Source of the DNA: Coprinus comatus
Lineage: Eukaryota > Basidiomycota > Agaricomycetes > Agaricales > Agaricaceae
Length of the DNA: 64,000 bases
Reading direction: 5' to 3'
Assembly (NCBI GenBank): GCA_034638255.1
Contig: JAWPGT010000043.1
Location: 62,001 to 126,000 of the forward strand
Shown here: piece after piece, positions 11,923-23,678 of the stretch
Layout: each line of letters begins with the position of its first letter
Position numbering within the stretch: position 1 is the stretch's first letter
The notes under the pieces: generated by a model
What the model was told of the DNA's origin: nothing
The model's database searches: none
What the model saw: the letters and a program-made list of their open reading frames with translations, nothing else
Translations under genes and position numbers: made by a program

Positions 11923-13093
11923 TCATATTCTTGTTGTGGTGCTGTCATCGTTTGAGTTCAGTGACCTTTGGCGCTCCTCCAGTAAAGCGGAACCCCATGT
12001 TTTTACTTCAGGGTGCTGTAGTTTGGGGATGCTGCTATCAAAGAATGATTGCAGCGATTTTTGGTGTCGCTTCTCGTATTCTGATGCTGTTTTAGATGAG
12101 TTCATCTGTATTGTTCCGATTATGATGGAAAACTTACCTTGGGAGGCCATTTCGAACCTATCTAGATCTACGTTATGATATTTTTATTACCCCGGATGAA
12201 AATATGCGCTGACAGATACCAAGGAAGATATAACAAACCTTTAACAAATTTGGCTTCAGGAGTTTGACCTGCTTCGTATTCCTGATACGTTTTAGTCAGT
12301 GGATGCATTGAAAACTGTATTATCATTCACTAACATGCCATAAAGCTTCAATCCTTTGAGCAGCTGGTGAATTGTGCAACATAGCATGGATGAAGTTATG
12401 CATTGCTTCTGCTTCGAGTTGTTGTTTTGTTTCTTTTGATATACCTTCTCGAGGTGCAATGTCGCCAACTGCGCATACACAGAACGTGTCAATTGTTTTG
12501 TGATTCATTCTTCAACCGAGTTGATGACGGACGGACCTTGAGCCTCTGCGAGATCATGTACAACAGCCATCATAACGCATCTGGATTGAATTATTATTCG
12601 CCATATGTATGTTATTGAATGGATGGGAATGAGAGAGTGATAACTTACTTTGGTATATCGAGGGTTTCATCAGATGTACACATCGCTAGAACAGCCATAC
12701 GATACATATGATCGGAGATACTGACAAGAATGATCAGAAGAAAAGGCAAAAGAGGTTGATCAGCATAACAAATCGGAAAACTAAGTTCAGCTGACGATGT
12801 TGGGAATTTTTTTCCTTACCTTTCAGCATCAGGGATCTAGATGTAATAGAGTATAGTTGAATGATGAGTGCATGATGAATGTACTGCCAATATTAGGAGA
12901 CTGACATTATTATCAACCCATCCTGTTCTTTTTTGAGTCTGAATGCAGTGCGAAGATTCAGATTGATGCGTACAATACACCTGGGTAAAGTTTTCGCCGT
13001 TACCTTTAGTTTTTCTAAAATATGGAAGAAGGCGAGTCTGTCTATTGCAGGCTCGCCTGTGCTTGTGTACAAGGGAAGGTATTCGCGAGGCAT
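11923..13093 (-). CDS. YGK1: HD-domain 5'-deoxynucleotidase (HDDC2/YfbR-like)
   Basis: Nine short exons on the minus strand (13004-13093, 12906-12938, 12820-12836, 12649-12720, 12537-12580, 12335-12468, 12239-12281, 12138-12167, 11923-12086) give 627 nt, or 208 residues, the usual length for this family. It reads LAFFHILEKLK-TQKRTGWVD, then ISDHMYRMAVLAM and VHDLAEAQVGDIAP. After these come EYEAGQTPEAKFVKDLDRFE and SIPKLQHPEVKTWG. The H..HD..D metal-binding set of the HD phosphohydrolase fold is present (His of SDHMYRM, His-Asp of VVHDLAE, Asp of KDLDRFE). Family members, including yeast YGK1/YBR242W, dephosphorylate deoxynucleoside 5'-monophosphates. Exon 3 is a 17-nt micro-exon. The gene is convergent with the purine gene, and both concern nucleotide metabolism. 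Boundaries rest on frame consistency and family similarity. Confidence 0.85.
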
Positions 13094-13306
13094 TGACGGA
13101 GGAAGGGAAAGAATCAATTAATAATTTTACTATAAATAGGAAATGATACAATTGCCCTGTGCGGGGCTCGAAAATAAAAGGCATCTGTCCGAACTGCGAA
13201 CTCCTGATATAAATAGCACACATACATAACGATGGGCGCCCATTCAAATTCTACTATAGTATACATACATCCACTTTTGATTTCGATTCTATTGTCCAAT
13301 CTGAAG

Positions 13307-15411
13307 TTAATCCATAAGCGCAGAATTCGCAACCAATTCCTCTGCCTTTTTTGATCTTGGTACGAGTCTGTATTTAAACGGCACGGGATATCTGGAATAT
13401 TATTCGTTCGGTTAGCCGACTAAAGCTAACAGAGAAAAGACTACGAACGATAATAAACCGTTAGTCATATCGGGTTCAAAGTTGATTTCCTGTCCATTTT
13501 CATCCAGACTAGGTAAGATGTTGAAGACAGACAGAGTGTGAGCGACAACAGAATAGATAGAATCATCACTGAAATATCTTCCAGGACAAACTCTTCTACC
13601 ATATCCAAATGCAGCAATGTACGGGTCGCGAATATTATTGTTGATCTTGCCATCCTTTAGGAAACGATCTGGATTGTAGACATGTGGATCATCGAATACC
13701 TCAGGGTCATGAAGGAATGACCTATGTTTCAATGTAAGTGTAGGCTTTTGTTTATGTTTTGTTGCTTAAAACGTACCAAGAGTTTCCCAATACAATTGTA
13801 CCCTTGGGGATATAATAACCATTATATTCATCGGCGACATTACACATATGTGGAGCAGCTGGAAGAAGTGAAAATAAATGAATAAACTTGGTATAGTGCA
13901 GTGGGGAAGAATATGATTACCCAGTGGAGCGACTGGCTGCCATCTTAGAGCTTCTTTAATAATGGCATTGATATAAGGTAGGGAGGATCTGTCGTTGTAA
14001 TCTGGTAATCTTCCATCAAGGAGCGCGTCAAGCTCTGCCTGGGCCTTTTTCTGAACCTCGGGGTAAAGGACCATAGCCATGAAGAATGTCAATACAGTTG
14101 ACATCGTCTGATTAGATTCAATGCTTTAGTTATAGAGTGGTATTATAATGTTATAAAGACCTACACTGTCAGCTCCACCTTTTGAAGAAAAAATTGATCC
14201 ATGGTTAGTTTGCGTACTGGTCGATTTTTGAGCGACTTACCAGTGAAGGCCATTGCACATATATTCTGTGCAATCCTCTCCTCTGTTAGGTAATTGGGAT
14301 CTTCCTCGGCTGGTAGCTTCTCAATCATAGAGGTTGCAATCGAGGGTATTGCAGTTCCCTCTTTCTTTGAATAGTAAATGGCTCATTAATACTATTGACT
14401 CGGATCAAATAAATAGCACCTACTAGCTGATTTTTGACTTGTTCAAATGGCTCTTTCAATATAAGGCCATTGATATATTTCCATCTGTCCGCTTTTCGTT
14501 TCCATGCTGCCCCTGGAAACCAGCTAGGAATATACTTCATCGCAGGTATCAGATCGACCAAAAATGTTCCCGGTTGACCAGCTTCCGCGAGGCCCTGAAG
14601 TGCCTCATATACATATTGAACGTGCGGATCACCTTCATCTTTTACTTTGAGTCCATAGGAAGCTAGAACAATTGTCGATGCAAACGCACTACACATGATA
14701 AAAAAAAGTGTCAGTATTGTCAGTATTACTGTATGCAAGTGTAAGTCAACTGACTGTCTTATGTGGTATGTGAGTCGTTCTGGTGACTCTAGGAGTCGAC
14801 GAAGGAAGACCCTAGTTGCTTTTAATTGGCCTGGGCGATAGTTTGCGACGGTGTTCATATTGAAATAGGTATGAAAGGTGCGACGATGACGACGCCACCA
14901 ATCTCCATATGGCAAAAATCCCAAATTATAACCAGAATCCATTCTGAAAGAAGATTAGCGTAAAGTAGATATCGTATGGATACGAAATAACCAACAATTC
15001 GAGAAGCATAGGCATACGCGGACGATCAGAGTAGAATGGTGACCGCTTTTCGAATAAGTCATGTACCATCTCAAACTTTCCGAGAATAAGAAACGGTTGA
15101 CCAAACACCTCGAAGTAGATCATATCACCTGTGTGACAATTCAAAATTAAAATTAATAAACAACCAACGTCACCATTTTAATTTCAGTACTAGGACAACT
15201 TACCATACATCTGAAACCACTTGTCATATACCAGCCAGGGCTTCTCCGTCGGGAAGTCAAGCAAGCTGCCGATGACAGGATATCTTTTAGGACCTGGTGG
15301 TAAAGGTAACCGATTGGGGTTGGCCTTTCGGTCCTGGAGATGCCTATAGACTCTCCAGACCACAAATGATAAAAGTGCTACAGGAGCGATGGAGGAGATA
15401 TTAGAACCCAT
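13307..15411 (-). CDS. Cytochrome P450 monooxygenase
   Basis: Ten exons (15204-15411, 14996-15128, 14755-14943, 14424-14688, 14241-14364, 14165-14178, 13921-14107, 13777-13858, 13449-13721, 13307-13391) sum to 1,560 nt, or 519 residues. An N-terminal membrane anchor ([19 protein letters not shown]) is followed by the proline hinge [11 protein letters not shown]. Further motifs are the C-helix WWRRHRR, I-helix GGADST, K-helix KEALRW and PDRF region YNPDRFL. The heme loop is [10 protein letters not shown] with the Cys ligand. All key residues are present, so it should be an active ER-bound, heme-thiolate enzyme needing a CPR partner. The pattern resembles fungal clan members of the O-methylsterigmatocystin-oxidoreductase type, but substrate and CYP number cannot be assigned. 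A 14-nt micro-exon lies inside the I-helix motif. Confidence 0.93.
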
Positions 15412-17489
15412 TAGGAGTGATAGACAATGTCAACATACTGAGGAGCGAGCCATTCTTATATGTGGAGATGTTGCTTCTATGACTCGATTAGCTATATGTT
15501 CTGAGTTTGGATCTCACAATTCTCAAAATTCAGGATCAATTGTCAGATGTTCGTGTCAAAGATGGTGTCTTAGTTATGCTGAGCACCGCCATTAATAGAT
15601 GTATCGTAGTATATTCAACACTACCAAGTTCCTTATATCCAATGGATCAGGAATACTGAGCTCATCTGAGTCCTGCGAAAAGCTGTGTTCATCGGGAAAA
15701 TTAAAGAAGAACGCCGGAATTACCAATCACCGAAAGTAGTTTCATTTGCCGTGAAGCCCGCTGAAAGCGACATTCAATTATTGTCTTCGGCAACAGCCCT
15801 TTGTGTGCGCAATATTACGCTTTACTCCTTCAAGCGTTTAGTACATGTACCTTGATACTTCATCATTGTTCAACAATGTAACATGTAATGTAGTTTCAAT
15901 AATTTAGCCAGTGTCAAATATCGCTTCACTAGAAACATTACACACGGTACTTTTCATATCATATGTGGCGAGATACACGTGGATGCCTAAATGAGACGAA
16001 AGGATGATTGTTGTCTGACGAACTTCTTTTCCTCTTCCAGAAGGTCGCTAGAATTCATTTTCTAATACCCGAGCGGTTGTACACAAACTCAGATGGTGGC
16101 ATCTGCTGTAAACTTGGCACACCGTGATTTCACTCAGGGTGACCGTTGATATGTTAATACTCATCCCAGAGAGCTGGCTTTTGTTTGCATATTTTCACGA
16201 TTATGGACAAACTTAGGTCCTTGATTGAACGTGGAATATTGATGAATATCAAACCATGATAGTGAATAATTTTTAAGTATATGACGTTCCACCGGACTAT
16301 ATTACTATGATTGATCCGCTTCTATCTCAGTTTCGTCCCACCTCGATGATCCGTCATGAGCGAATCCATCTCACTGGTCTCTAAGCCCTAGGTGATGGTA
16401 TAGGAGCCACTGTAAGAGACTGGCAGCCAATATCATGTTGTGGATAACTTTTGTAGACGTTTGTCAGTACCCGACAAATGATGTACTAGGGGATTGTGTT
16501 TCGTTACATCCATAGTTATGATGTAGGAGACTATAAAGTATAATATTGCGCAGTGAGTTACTACAGACGCTCCCTCTAATTTTCAGGTGCATTAGGCAAT
16601 ATTGTACCAGGTCCGACTTGTAGAAGAAATCCTCGGCCGCAGCCTCCTGAGGGTACTAAACTAAGCCAAACATGCTGCCCCTCGACTTGAGATTTCGATG
16701 ATGTGACAATGAGAACCTGAAACCCGTTGCTATGAAGTGTGGTGAGGGGGAGAAGCTCAGGAATATATCGTATTAGGTTTCAAACCCTGTGAGAACTCTC
16801 TGTGCTCTCCATTGGAAGAAGACCCGCTTATTGGACAATGTCATCAGATGATTCTGATCATGGCTAACAAGCCAGAGTGGGTTACTAGTAGAAGTCCTAT
16901 TGGACTCACTTCGTTTAGTACTTCCATGAGACTAACGAGTCAATCATGGTATAGCCTTATCAAGTTACTGTAGCCCTATCCGCTTAGCCTATGTAGGACT
17001 AAAAAGCATGGTGTGGGGTTAGTTATTGATATAGATAAACCTCTAGCCTAGAGTTCATGCACACCACTACGAGAAAATAAATCCTCTTTTGTTCACATCT
17101 TTGTTTTCATATCAACAATCATGTTAGTAATCTACGTAGGTTGTTTTGATTCGTTAGAAGCTAATAAACCAACACCAGATTGCACCACCGCTCACTAAAT
17201 GCCGAGATTTGATAACATCCTCAACATCTTTAGAGGTGATTGACGCATGGTCAATTCCACTCAGCACCTCAGACAGACTGCAGTTTCCATCAGAAGAGAT
17301 GTGAGCGCTGAGCGATGAGTGAGGATCTATCATAGTAGCTGAAAATGTGCAAGGTTAGCCCGAAGAGGGTCCGTGTCTACCTATCAAACTGAAGGAGGTA
17401 TGAAAAAGGTGCACAGAAAAAATCGCAAAGGAAATCGTGAAACTGATCATTACACAAAGACGCTATCGGTTACGAACGGTCGTACATGA
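15412..17489. other. Long intergenic region
   Basis: About 2.1 kb between the divergently read upstream side of the P450 and the 3' end of TPT1. I find no ORF with recognisable content and no repeat structure that I can support. Confidence 0.5.
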
Positions 17490-18583
17490 TTAAATTTCTG
17501 GAAATAGAATCTCTCCCTTAGAGGTGACTGCTTTTTGAAAATACTCAACAGCGAGATGCCCACTTCCATCACCCTCAGTCAAAACCACCCCATTGTCACT
17601 TAAGTAGAACTTGATTCCAGCACCCAAAGCCTTTTGCACATCGACGTATATTAGAACCTGAGATGATTTTCTCATTCCTATTACCAATTAACGTATCAGT
17701 GACCTGAAGGAAGGGTAGGATACTAAAGAAAACCATACCACTGATAACACCCTCTCCAGCGACAACACCTTGGGCTAGATGAATGTGGTTCCTACTCATC
17801 TTTGATAGGCCTTCTCTTTTAATGGTATTCCACGCTTGGTTCGTTGTCCCATGCACTGCTATACCACTAGGGATGTCCTCAACACAGGCGATGGGTTTTA
17901 ACACTAGTTCTACCGTCTATAATCAACATAAGTAGATCGTTATAGCTTTACAAAGTGACACGTACCTTCAAACTATGGCCTTGGTTTGCTTTAATTACCC
18001 ATAGCCCTTTTCTAGTATCCTCACTTGGGGAAGATTCGGCTGGCAGCGGCTCGAAAATCAAGGTATACCTTTGCTTAGAATCGTTTTTGACGATGTCTTG
18101 CAATTTCTCAAGGGATAAGCCAAGGGGCTTTAACTTCCTGTTCTCCAACTAATGCAGCACCGTTCGTCAAATTACAGAAGACAGAAATTCAGAATGGGAA
18201 CAACACACAAGATCACTAACGCGCACAAAACCGTCTGGCCTCATCTCCAAGCCATCCTGTAAAGCACCATGCCTCAATAACCATGATAATGTTTTTGAAA
18301 GTCGGATATCTGGGGAGTCTTTCTCGAATCCTCGTAGTTTTGCACTACCTCCACCCCTTCCTCCTCGACCACTACCACCTCTTTTTCCACCTCGGCCCCG
18401 GACACCTTTGCTGCCACCGCCCTGGTTATTGATTGGGCCATCTTCTGCTCCCACATTATTCTGGGATTGGGTTTGATTGGATTTCGGAATATGTTCTTTT
18501 TTGGGCCCGTGTGTTTGTTCTTGCACGGATCCTTGAATTGTTGTCGTCGTATACGATGATGCAATTGATGACAAATTAGCCAT
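17490..18583 (-). CDS. TPT1: tRNA 2'-phosphotransferase with RGG-rich N-terminal extension
   Basis: This is the last enzyme of fungal tRNA splicing. It moves the 2'-phosphate left at the ligated junction to NAD+, giving ADP-ribose 1'',2''-cyclic phosphate. Four exons (18209-18583, 17966-18148, 17739-17916, 17490-17677) sum to 924 nt, or 307 residues. The catalytic Arg/His set is visible: LSWLLRHG, AVHGTTNQAW, SRNHIHLAQG and MRKSSQVLIYVD. The KNDSKQRYTL segment that normally follows the N-terminal lobe is also present. The first ~85 residues are extra: a Ser/Gln-rich part, then a Gly-Arg-rich RGG/RG tract (about residues 60-85), which may bind RNA. The ATG at 18583 is the first in frame; the codon at 18595 is GTG. 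No defect is seen. Confidence 0.92.
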
Positions 18584-18911
18584 ACTTGATATCACTGTTG
18601 TCGTTCTCGACGGTTTGTAACTGGTGTTTGAAAGAAGAAAACGCTGAACAGAACTGAGTCAGATATGAGAACGCAGAGTCATCGTGATGTGTGGGAGAGA
18701 TCAATAATATTTATTTATTGTTCGATCGCGGTTCAAATATTTATGTTAGTACACTGCGGAGGCTGGAGCTCAGGGGCCAGCATCACGACAGAATGATATT
18801 CTTCAAATCATCACAGACTTATTATTAACTTGAACAGGTTTTTATACCAAGTTCGTTCCTCTGCTTGCTAAAAGTGAAGTTTTGGAAAATAAAACCAACT
18901 ACTGAATTTTT
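18584..18911. other. Intergenic region upstream of TPT1
   Basis: 328 nt without a gene. It contains the TPT1 promoter and the 3' end region of DLH copy A. Confidence 0.5.
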
Positions 18912-20172
18912 CTAAAGATACTTGAGGAACCACTCGACAGTCGCCTTAAACGAGCCTTCCTTCCCAGCCTTAACATTCGGATCACTCAGATCACCGCGCA
19001 CAGCGAACCCATGCATACATCCTTCGAAGTGTTCCCTTTTATACCCAAACCGGTACTTCCCGCCTCCTAGCACGTCGTCAGCCATCCTTTGCGATGAAGG
19101 AGGAAATTGTTGATCCACTTTGCAAGTATTGATCAAGAGGGGTGCTGTAGAGAGCGTTTTATACTTCTACTAAATTGTAAGCACCTATTTCAAGGGAGCG
19201 TGGATGAAGAATAACCTCAAAATCTAAAGGGACAATTATTAAAGAAGGGTGGGAAACCACAGCAACTTTGACCAAGTTCTCAAAGGCTAAGTTGAATACA
19301 TAACGTCCTACAAAGTCGCGTCTTCTCGTTAACCCCTTGGTCATTTTTCTTTATTCATATTAAAATTCACATACCACCGAAACAATACCCAGTTGCTCCA
19401 AGTTCTTTAACGCCTTTCTCCTTCAACCACTTCAGTATCTTATCTAACGGAGGTCTGGTTTCTTCATTCCTATGTTTTGCAAGCCACTTGAAATTTACTA
19501 TCAGTAAACCAGATTCAGGATTCCACTGGGATATGCCCGGGGGCTCCTGGCTCAGAAAGCCTAGGACTGACTCACCTGGAGGGTAAAATCTCTGATACTC
19601 ATCCCAGTCCGAATGATAAAGTCGCTCTGAATTGAGATACGGTGAGCCTCAAAACCGACTGCAATACGAAAGACATACGTTAGGGTCGAGAGCATCGGCA
19701 GGCACAGAGTCATTATTCAGAAAATCAGGCATAACAGTCTAACCATTGGCCGGTTATTAGTAGGAATACTCTCTAGCAGTTATGCAATAACAAACATAGA
19801 ACCCATTACGGGCAAAATCGTCAGCAAGGAGCTACATCACCAAGTTAAAGATGAACAATATTGGTCATATAAATATGAAATACAGTACCTGAGAATTGAT
19901 TAATTCGATACCAAAAACATCAGTGAGAAAAAGGATGGCTTTGTTTCTAGGATAATCCACAGTAGGAGTGGCGATGTAGACCCGAACACCATCTATGTTT
20001 TCAATCCTACCTATCTAAAAAATTAAATATATGTTTTCAAAATGCTTTCGGAAGAGAGCGAATACCTTCTGGCGTCCCTGAGTGCCGAACACCTAACTCA
20101 TTAACGTTAGTCATTAAGTTGCAACTTAGAAAAACTGAATATACCGTGAAGGCACTCTTTGCATAAACTCAT
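18912..20172 (-). CDS. Dienelactone-hydrolase-like protein, tandem copy A (possibly degenerate)
   Basis: An alpha/beta-hydrolase of the dienelactone hydrolase family (yeast AIM2-like). It starts MSLCKECLHG and continues VRHSGTPEG, then [20 protein letters not shown] and [10 protein letters not shown]. The nucleophile loop is GATGYCFGG; the C-terminal His sits in [11 protein letters not shown]. The gene order and splice sites follow copies B and C. One exon differs: before KWLAKHRNEE the usual acceptor would give TAA because one base is missing relative to copy B. An alternative acceptor (ttcaag/TGG) restores the frame but drops about seven residues. The intron there is enlarged to roughly 190 nt against about 60 nt in the sisters. 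The shared TATA module is also absent upstream. It may be a decaying copy, so the CDS call is tentative. Confidence 0.6.
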
Positions 20173-20457
20173 ATAGTACCAACAATATCAATGCTATGGT
20201 CAAGAGCTGAAAAAGGCCCCACATTGACAGCCCCGCGCCGCCTATTAATGATTCCAAATTTCTCTTTCACACGAGACCCTGAGCTTGATGGATGTCTGAG
20301 TCAACCTAACAGGCCTGGGTTACCGCAATACCCCAGTTACAGTACCCAACTAGTACCTGCGGTAGAAGACAAATACTACATATTGACATAAATTATCCGG
20401 AAACATTGGGCGACATCATCGTGGAGAAAACATGGCAAACACATAGCACAGAGCTAT

Positions 20458-21651
20458 TCAAAGATATGTCAAGAACCACTTGACAGCAGCCTGAAATGCA
20501 CCTTCCTTTCCGGCCTTTACTTTCGGGTCAGTCAAATCCCCACGTACGGCAAATCCGTGAGTACATCCATCGAAGTACTCTCTCTTATACCCAGGCTTGA
20601 ACTTCCCATCCCCAAGGATTTCATCAGCTATGTTTTGTGCTTCTGGAGGGAATTGCTGATCAATAGTGCAGCTATTAATTAGGAGAGGAGCTTTTGACTC
20701 GGCTTTGTATTTCTATTGCAATCAAAAAAAAAATCGGTGAGAAAGACGGAGAACAAGCCCGATAGTTGAAGATGCCAACGAACCTCGAGGTCTGCAGGAA
20801 TTTGTAACAAAGAAGGGTGCGAGGCAACACAAACTTTGATCAAGTTTTCGAAAGCCAAATCAAATACATATCGCCCTATACGGTTTAAGTTATATTTAAC
20901 TCTCAAGTCCCCGACTGATTTAGGTATAAAAAACCGTACCACCGAAACAGTATCCAGTAGCTCCGAATTCCTTGATTCCCTTCTCCTGCAACCATTTAAT
21001 TACTTTATCTAATGAGGGTCTGGTTTGTTCATTTCCGTGTGATCCAAGCCACTTTGCAATATCGAAACTATACTGTATCACAGTTAGACTTCTGAACACT
21101 GATATGCTTTAAATATAAAAACGTACACCTGGCTCAAAAGCATCGGTTGGGACACCATCATTATTCAAATAGTCAGGTATGACTGTCTATCAATGTGTTT
21201 TTGTTACCTAAAGATTGTCGTCTCTAAGGAATGTCTACGTACTAGGAACCCGTTTCGAGAAAAATCATCCGCAAGAAGCTAGTATCATGGTTTAATAATA
21301 CGACGGGTTAAACCCTATGGTGTTTGAAATTGTAAACAGAAATACCTGAGCATTGATCAAATCAAAGCCAAAAGCATCAGCGAGATACAAAATAGCCTTG
21401 TCTTTGGGATAATCTCCAGATGGGGTGGCTATGTAGACTCGAACACCATCCACATTCTCAACTTTACCTGTGAATAACATTAACGATATGCTTGAATCAT
21501 TCATGTCCTACAGCGAAGATAGTTGGAGATCTTTACCTTCTGGAGTACCTTCGTGCCTAACACCTAATCGTACCAAAGTTAGTGCTCATCGTCTCAGAAC
21601 TGGCTTGAGGTGAATAGCCATACCGCGGATACAATCTTGGCATAAGCTCAT
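20458..21651 (-). CDS. Dienelactone-hydrolase-like protein, tandem copy B
   Basis: DLH-family alpha/beta hydrolase of about 250 residues with the same eight-exon plan as copy C. It starts [39 protein letters not shown]. It continues DLINAQ, LLADDFSRNGFL, TVIPDYLNNDGVP and FDIAKWLGSHGNE. The nucleophile Cys is in [10 protein letters not shown]. The acid is probably the Asp of LLINSCTIDQQFP, and the His is in [11 protein letters not shown]. It ends VKWFLTYL. The prototype enzyme opens dienelactones in chlorocatechol breakdown; fungal relatives act on varied small esters or lactones, so the substrate is unknown. It is preceded by the shared TATA module at 21702-21715, only about 55 nt before the ATG. 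All splice junctions inspected keep the frame. Confidence 0.85.
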
Positions 21652-21701
21652 TCTAACTGATACCTAAGAGATGAAGATGCATAGGTTCAGAAATCAGTTT
21701 A

Positions 21702-21750
21702 GGGTTTATAAGCATTGTGTGAGAAGGCTGACTAAATTCACTCATACAAG
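21702..21750 (-). promoter_or_regulatory. DLH promoter module of copy B
   Basis: On the minus strand it reads TGCTTATAAACCC, with an upstream TGAATTTAGT block (plus-strand actaaattca at 21731). The TATA core lies about 55 nt before the start codon, implying a very short 5' UTR. The same two blocks precede copies C and D. Confidence 0.6.
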
Positions 21751-21946
21751 TGGGAAGTAATTCAGCTTTAGAACTGGCGGTGCCAGGGTCCTCCAATTAA
21801 GGTACTCTTCTCGAATCTTCTCGAATCTTGATACTTGTGAAGTTTTGTTGAGTAAATGCTCCCGTCTGTCTGAAGTTCGAACTCGACTTTGCATATGCAT
21901 AACAATAAATTTACATGGTAGTAAACTACCAGTGATAGAAAATTAC

Positions 21947-23128
21947 TTAGAGATATTTGAATAACCACTCAACAGCAGATTTGAATGCTCCTTCTTTACC
22001 AGATTTAACCTTTGGATCAGACAAGTCCCCACGAACAGCAAATCCATGAGTGCATCCATCAAAGTATTCTCTCTTATATCCAGGTTCAAACTTTCCGTTG
22101 CCTAGGATATCATCGGCTACCTTTTGTGCCTCGATAGGAAATTGCGTATCAACAGTGCAACTGTTAATCAAAAGTGGTGCTTTGGATTGAGCTTTGTATT
22201 TCTGTCAATATTTCATTTCAAACATGTATAGATCAGTCAAAAAGAAACAAGGAAAGGTGAGAGAAAGCGAACCTCGATGTCTGCAGGAACTTGTAACAGT
22301 GAAGGATGCGAGGTAACGGCAACTTTGACCACATTCTCGAAGGCTAGGTTGAAAACGTATCTCCCTATATGATCCCATTCATTGTGAGATTTTTCCTACT
22401 TAATTCCGAAGAAACGTACCACCGAAACAATAACCAGTAGCTCCAAACTCGGTGATTCCCTTTCCCTGCAACCATTTAATCACCTTATCCAACGGAGGCC
22501 TGGTCTGTTCGTTTCCATGTGATGGGAACCACTTCATGATATCATAATTGCTCTGGGTATCAGCGCAGTTAGTTACTAAATTAGCGGTGCATCTTAACTC
22601 GAAAACATACGCCAGGGTTGAGGGCATCAGCAGGGATAGCATCGTTATTCAGGTAATCAGGCATAACAGTCTATCAATCGTTTTAGATATCTAATCAGTG
22701 ATACTGCTTCTATCAATGATAAAAACACGTACGTAGAACCCGTTCCGAGCAAAATCATCGGCAAGGAGCTGCAAGAAACTCAAGCATGTGGGTTTACAGG
22801 GATATCAGAGCGACGAAATACCTGAGCATTAATCAAGTCGATACCGAAAACATCAGGAAGGTACAGAACAGCCTTGTCTTTTGGGTACTCGCTAGTAGGC
22901 GTAGCGATGTAAACCCGAACACCATCTATGATTTCAATTTTACCTGTGGGAAATGTCCCCTTTTGATCGCTCATATCTTACGGCAAAGGTAGATATTAAA
23001 ATGATGACTTACCCTCTGGGGTGCCTTCGTGTCTAACACCTAATCATTTACAGCACGCAAATCAGCGGTGGCGCGCCGTCTGGAGACAAGTGAGTCGTAC
23101 CGCGAACACAATCCTTGCAAAAGCTCAT
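21947..23128 (-). CDS. Dienelactone-hydrolase-like protein, tandem copy C
   Basis: The clearest member of the array. Eight exons (23101-23128, 23013-23039, 22822-22943, 22733-22768, 22611-22670, 22420-22552, 22273-22364, 21947-22201) total 753 nt, or 250 residues. The order of motifs is [50 protein letters not shown] and [12 protein letters not shown]. These are followed by [22 protein letters not shown] (nucleophile Cys), [33 protein letters not shown] and [16 protein letters not shown] (His). The Cys-Asp-His triad of the DLH family looks complete. No signal peptide is present, so it is probably cytosolic. It is very similar to copy B, pointing to recent tandem duplication. Substrate unknown. 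Confidence 0.88.
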
Positions 23129-23174
23129 AATAATCGATACCGGAGATGTAGTAGATAGAGTGAGAATGGATGCA

Positions 23175-23222
23175 AACTGGGTTTATAAGCATTTGTACTG
23201 GCTTACTAAATCCACCACACAC
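23175..23222 (-). promoter_or_regulatory. DLH promoter module of copy C
   Basis: Minus strand GCTTATAAACCCAGTTT at about 23175-23190, with the TGGATTTAGTAAGCC block just upstream (plus strand 23201-23213). The TATA core is about 55 nt from the ATG at 23128, as in copies B and D. Confidence 0.6.
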
Positions 23223-23646
23223 GGTGATATACGCTCAGTTCGGAAGTAATAGTCATAGTAATTCAAATTTGAATATCTCACAATCCCTTAAAATAGATAG
23301 TATCGTTGAATGCTCAATAATACAGTAATCATATCATGCAGTCTCACCCATATCCGAGCCTGCTTGGGAGATTATCGATATAACAGTGTAACATCCAATT
23401 TGAATTCACGAGCTCTCATGTGAACGACACCTACATGCGATGCATTCAATACCATCACAGCAGAAGACCCTACATTTTATCTATGTCAGTGGTCGACACC
23501 ACCTTACAAACGCTAAGTTATAGCTGCGTTTGAGTATCAATGTTCCCAACGCCTCCCAGAGTCCGAGACCACTCAATTTCCACTATGGTGCAGGTCACTG
23601 AGGCGCCGCTGCTTTTGTGAAGTGGCCATACGACTGATGACCAAAA

Positions 23647-23678
23647 TTATTAAATTAAATTAAAATTAAAATTAAAAT
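23647..23678. repeat. TTAAA/TTAAAA microsatellite
   Basis: Short tandem run of attaaa and attaaaa units in intergenic DNA. Confidence 0.8.

Noticed and set aside
18274..18564. Alternative minus-strand frame through the RGG-rich TPT1 exon
   Set aside because: It is a frame shadow of the repetitive Arg-Gly tract; the TPT1 frame alone joins to the catalytic exons.
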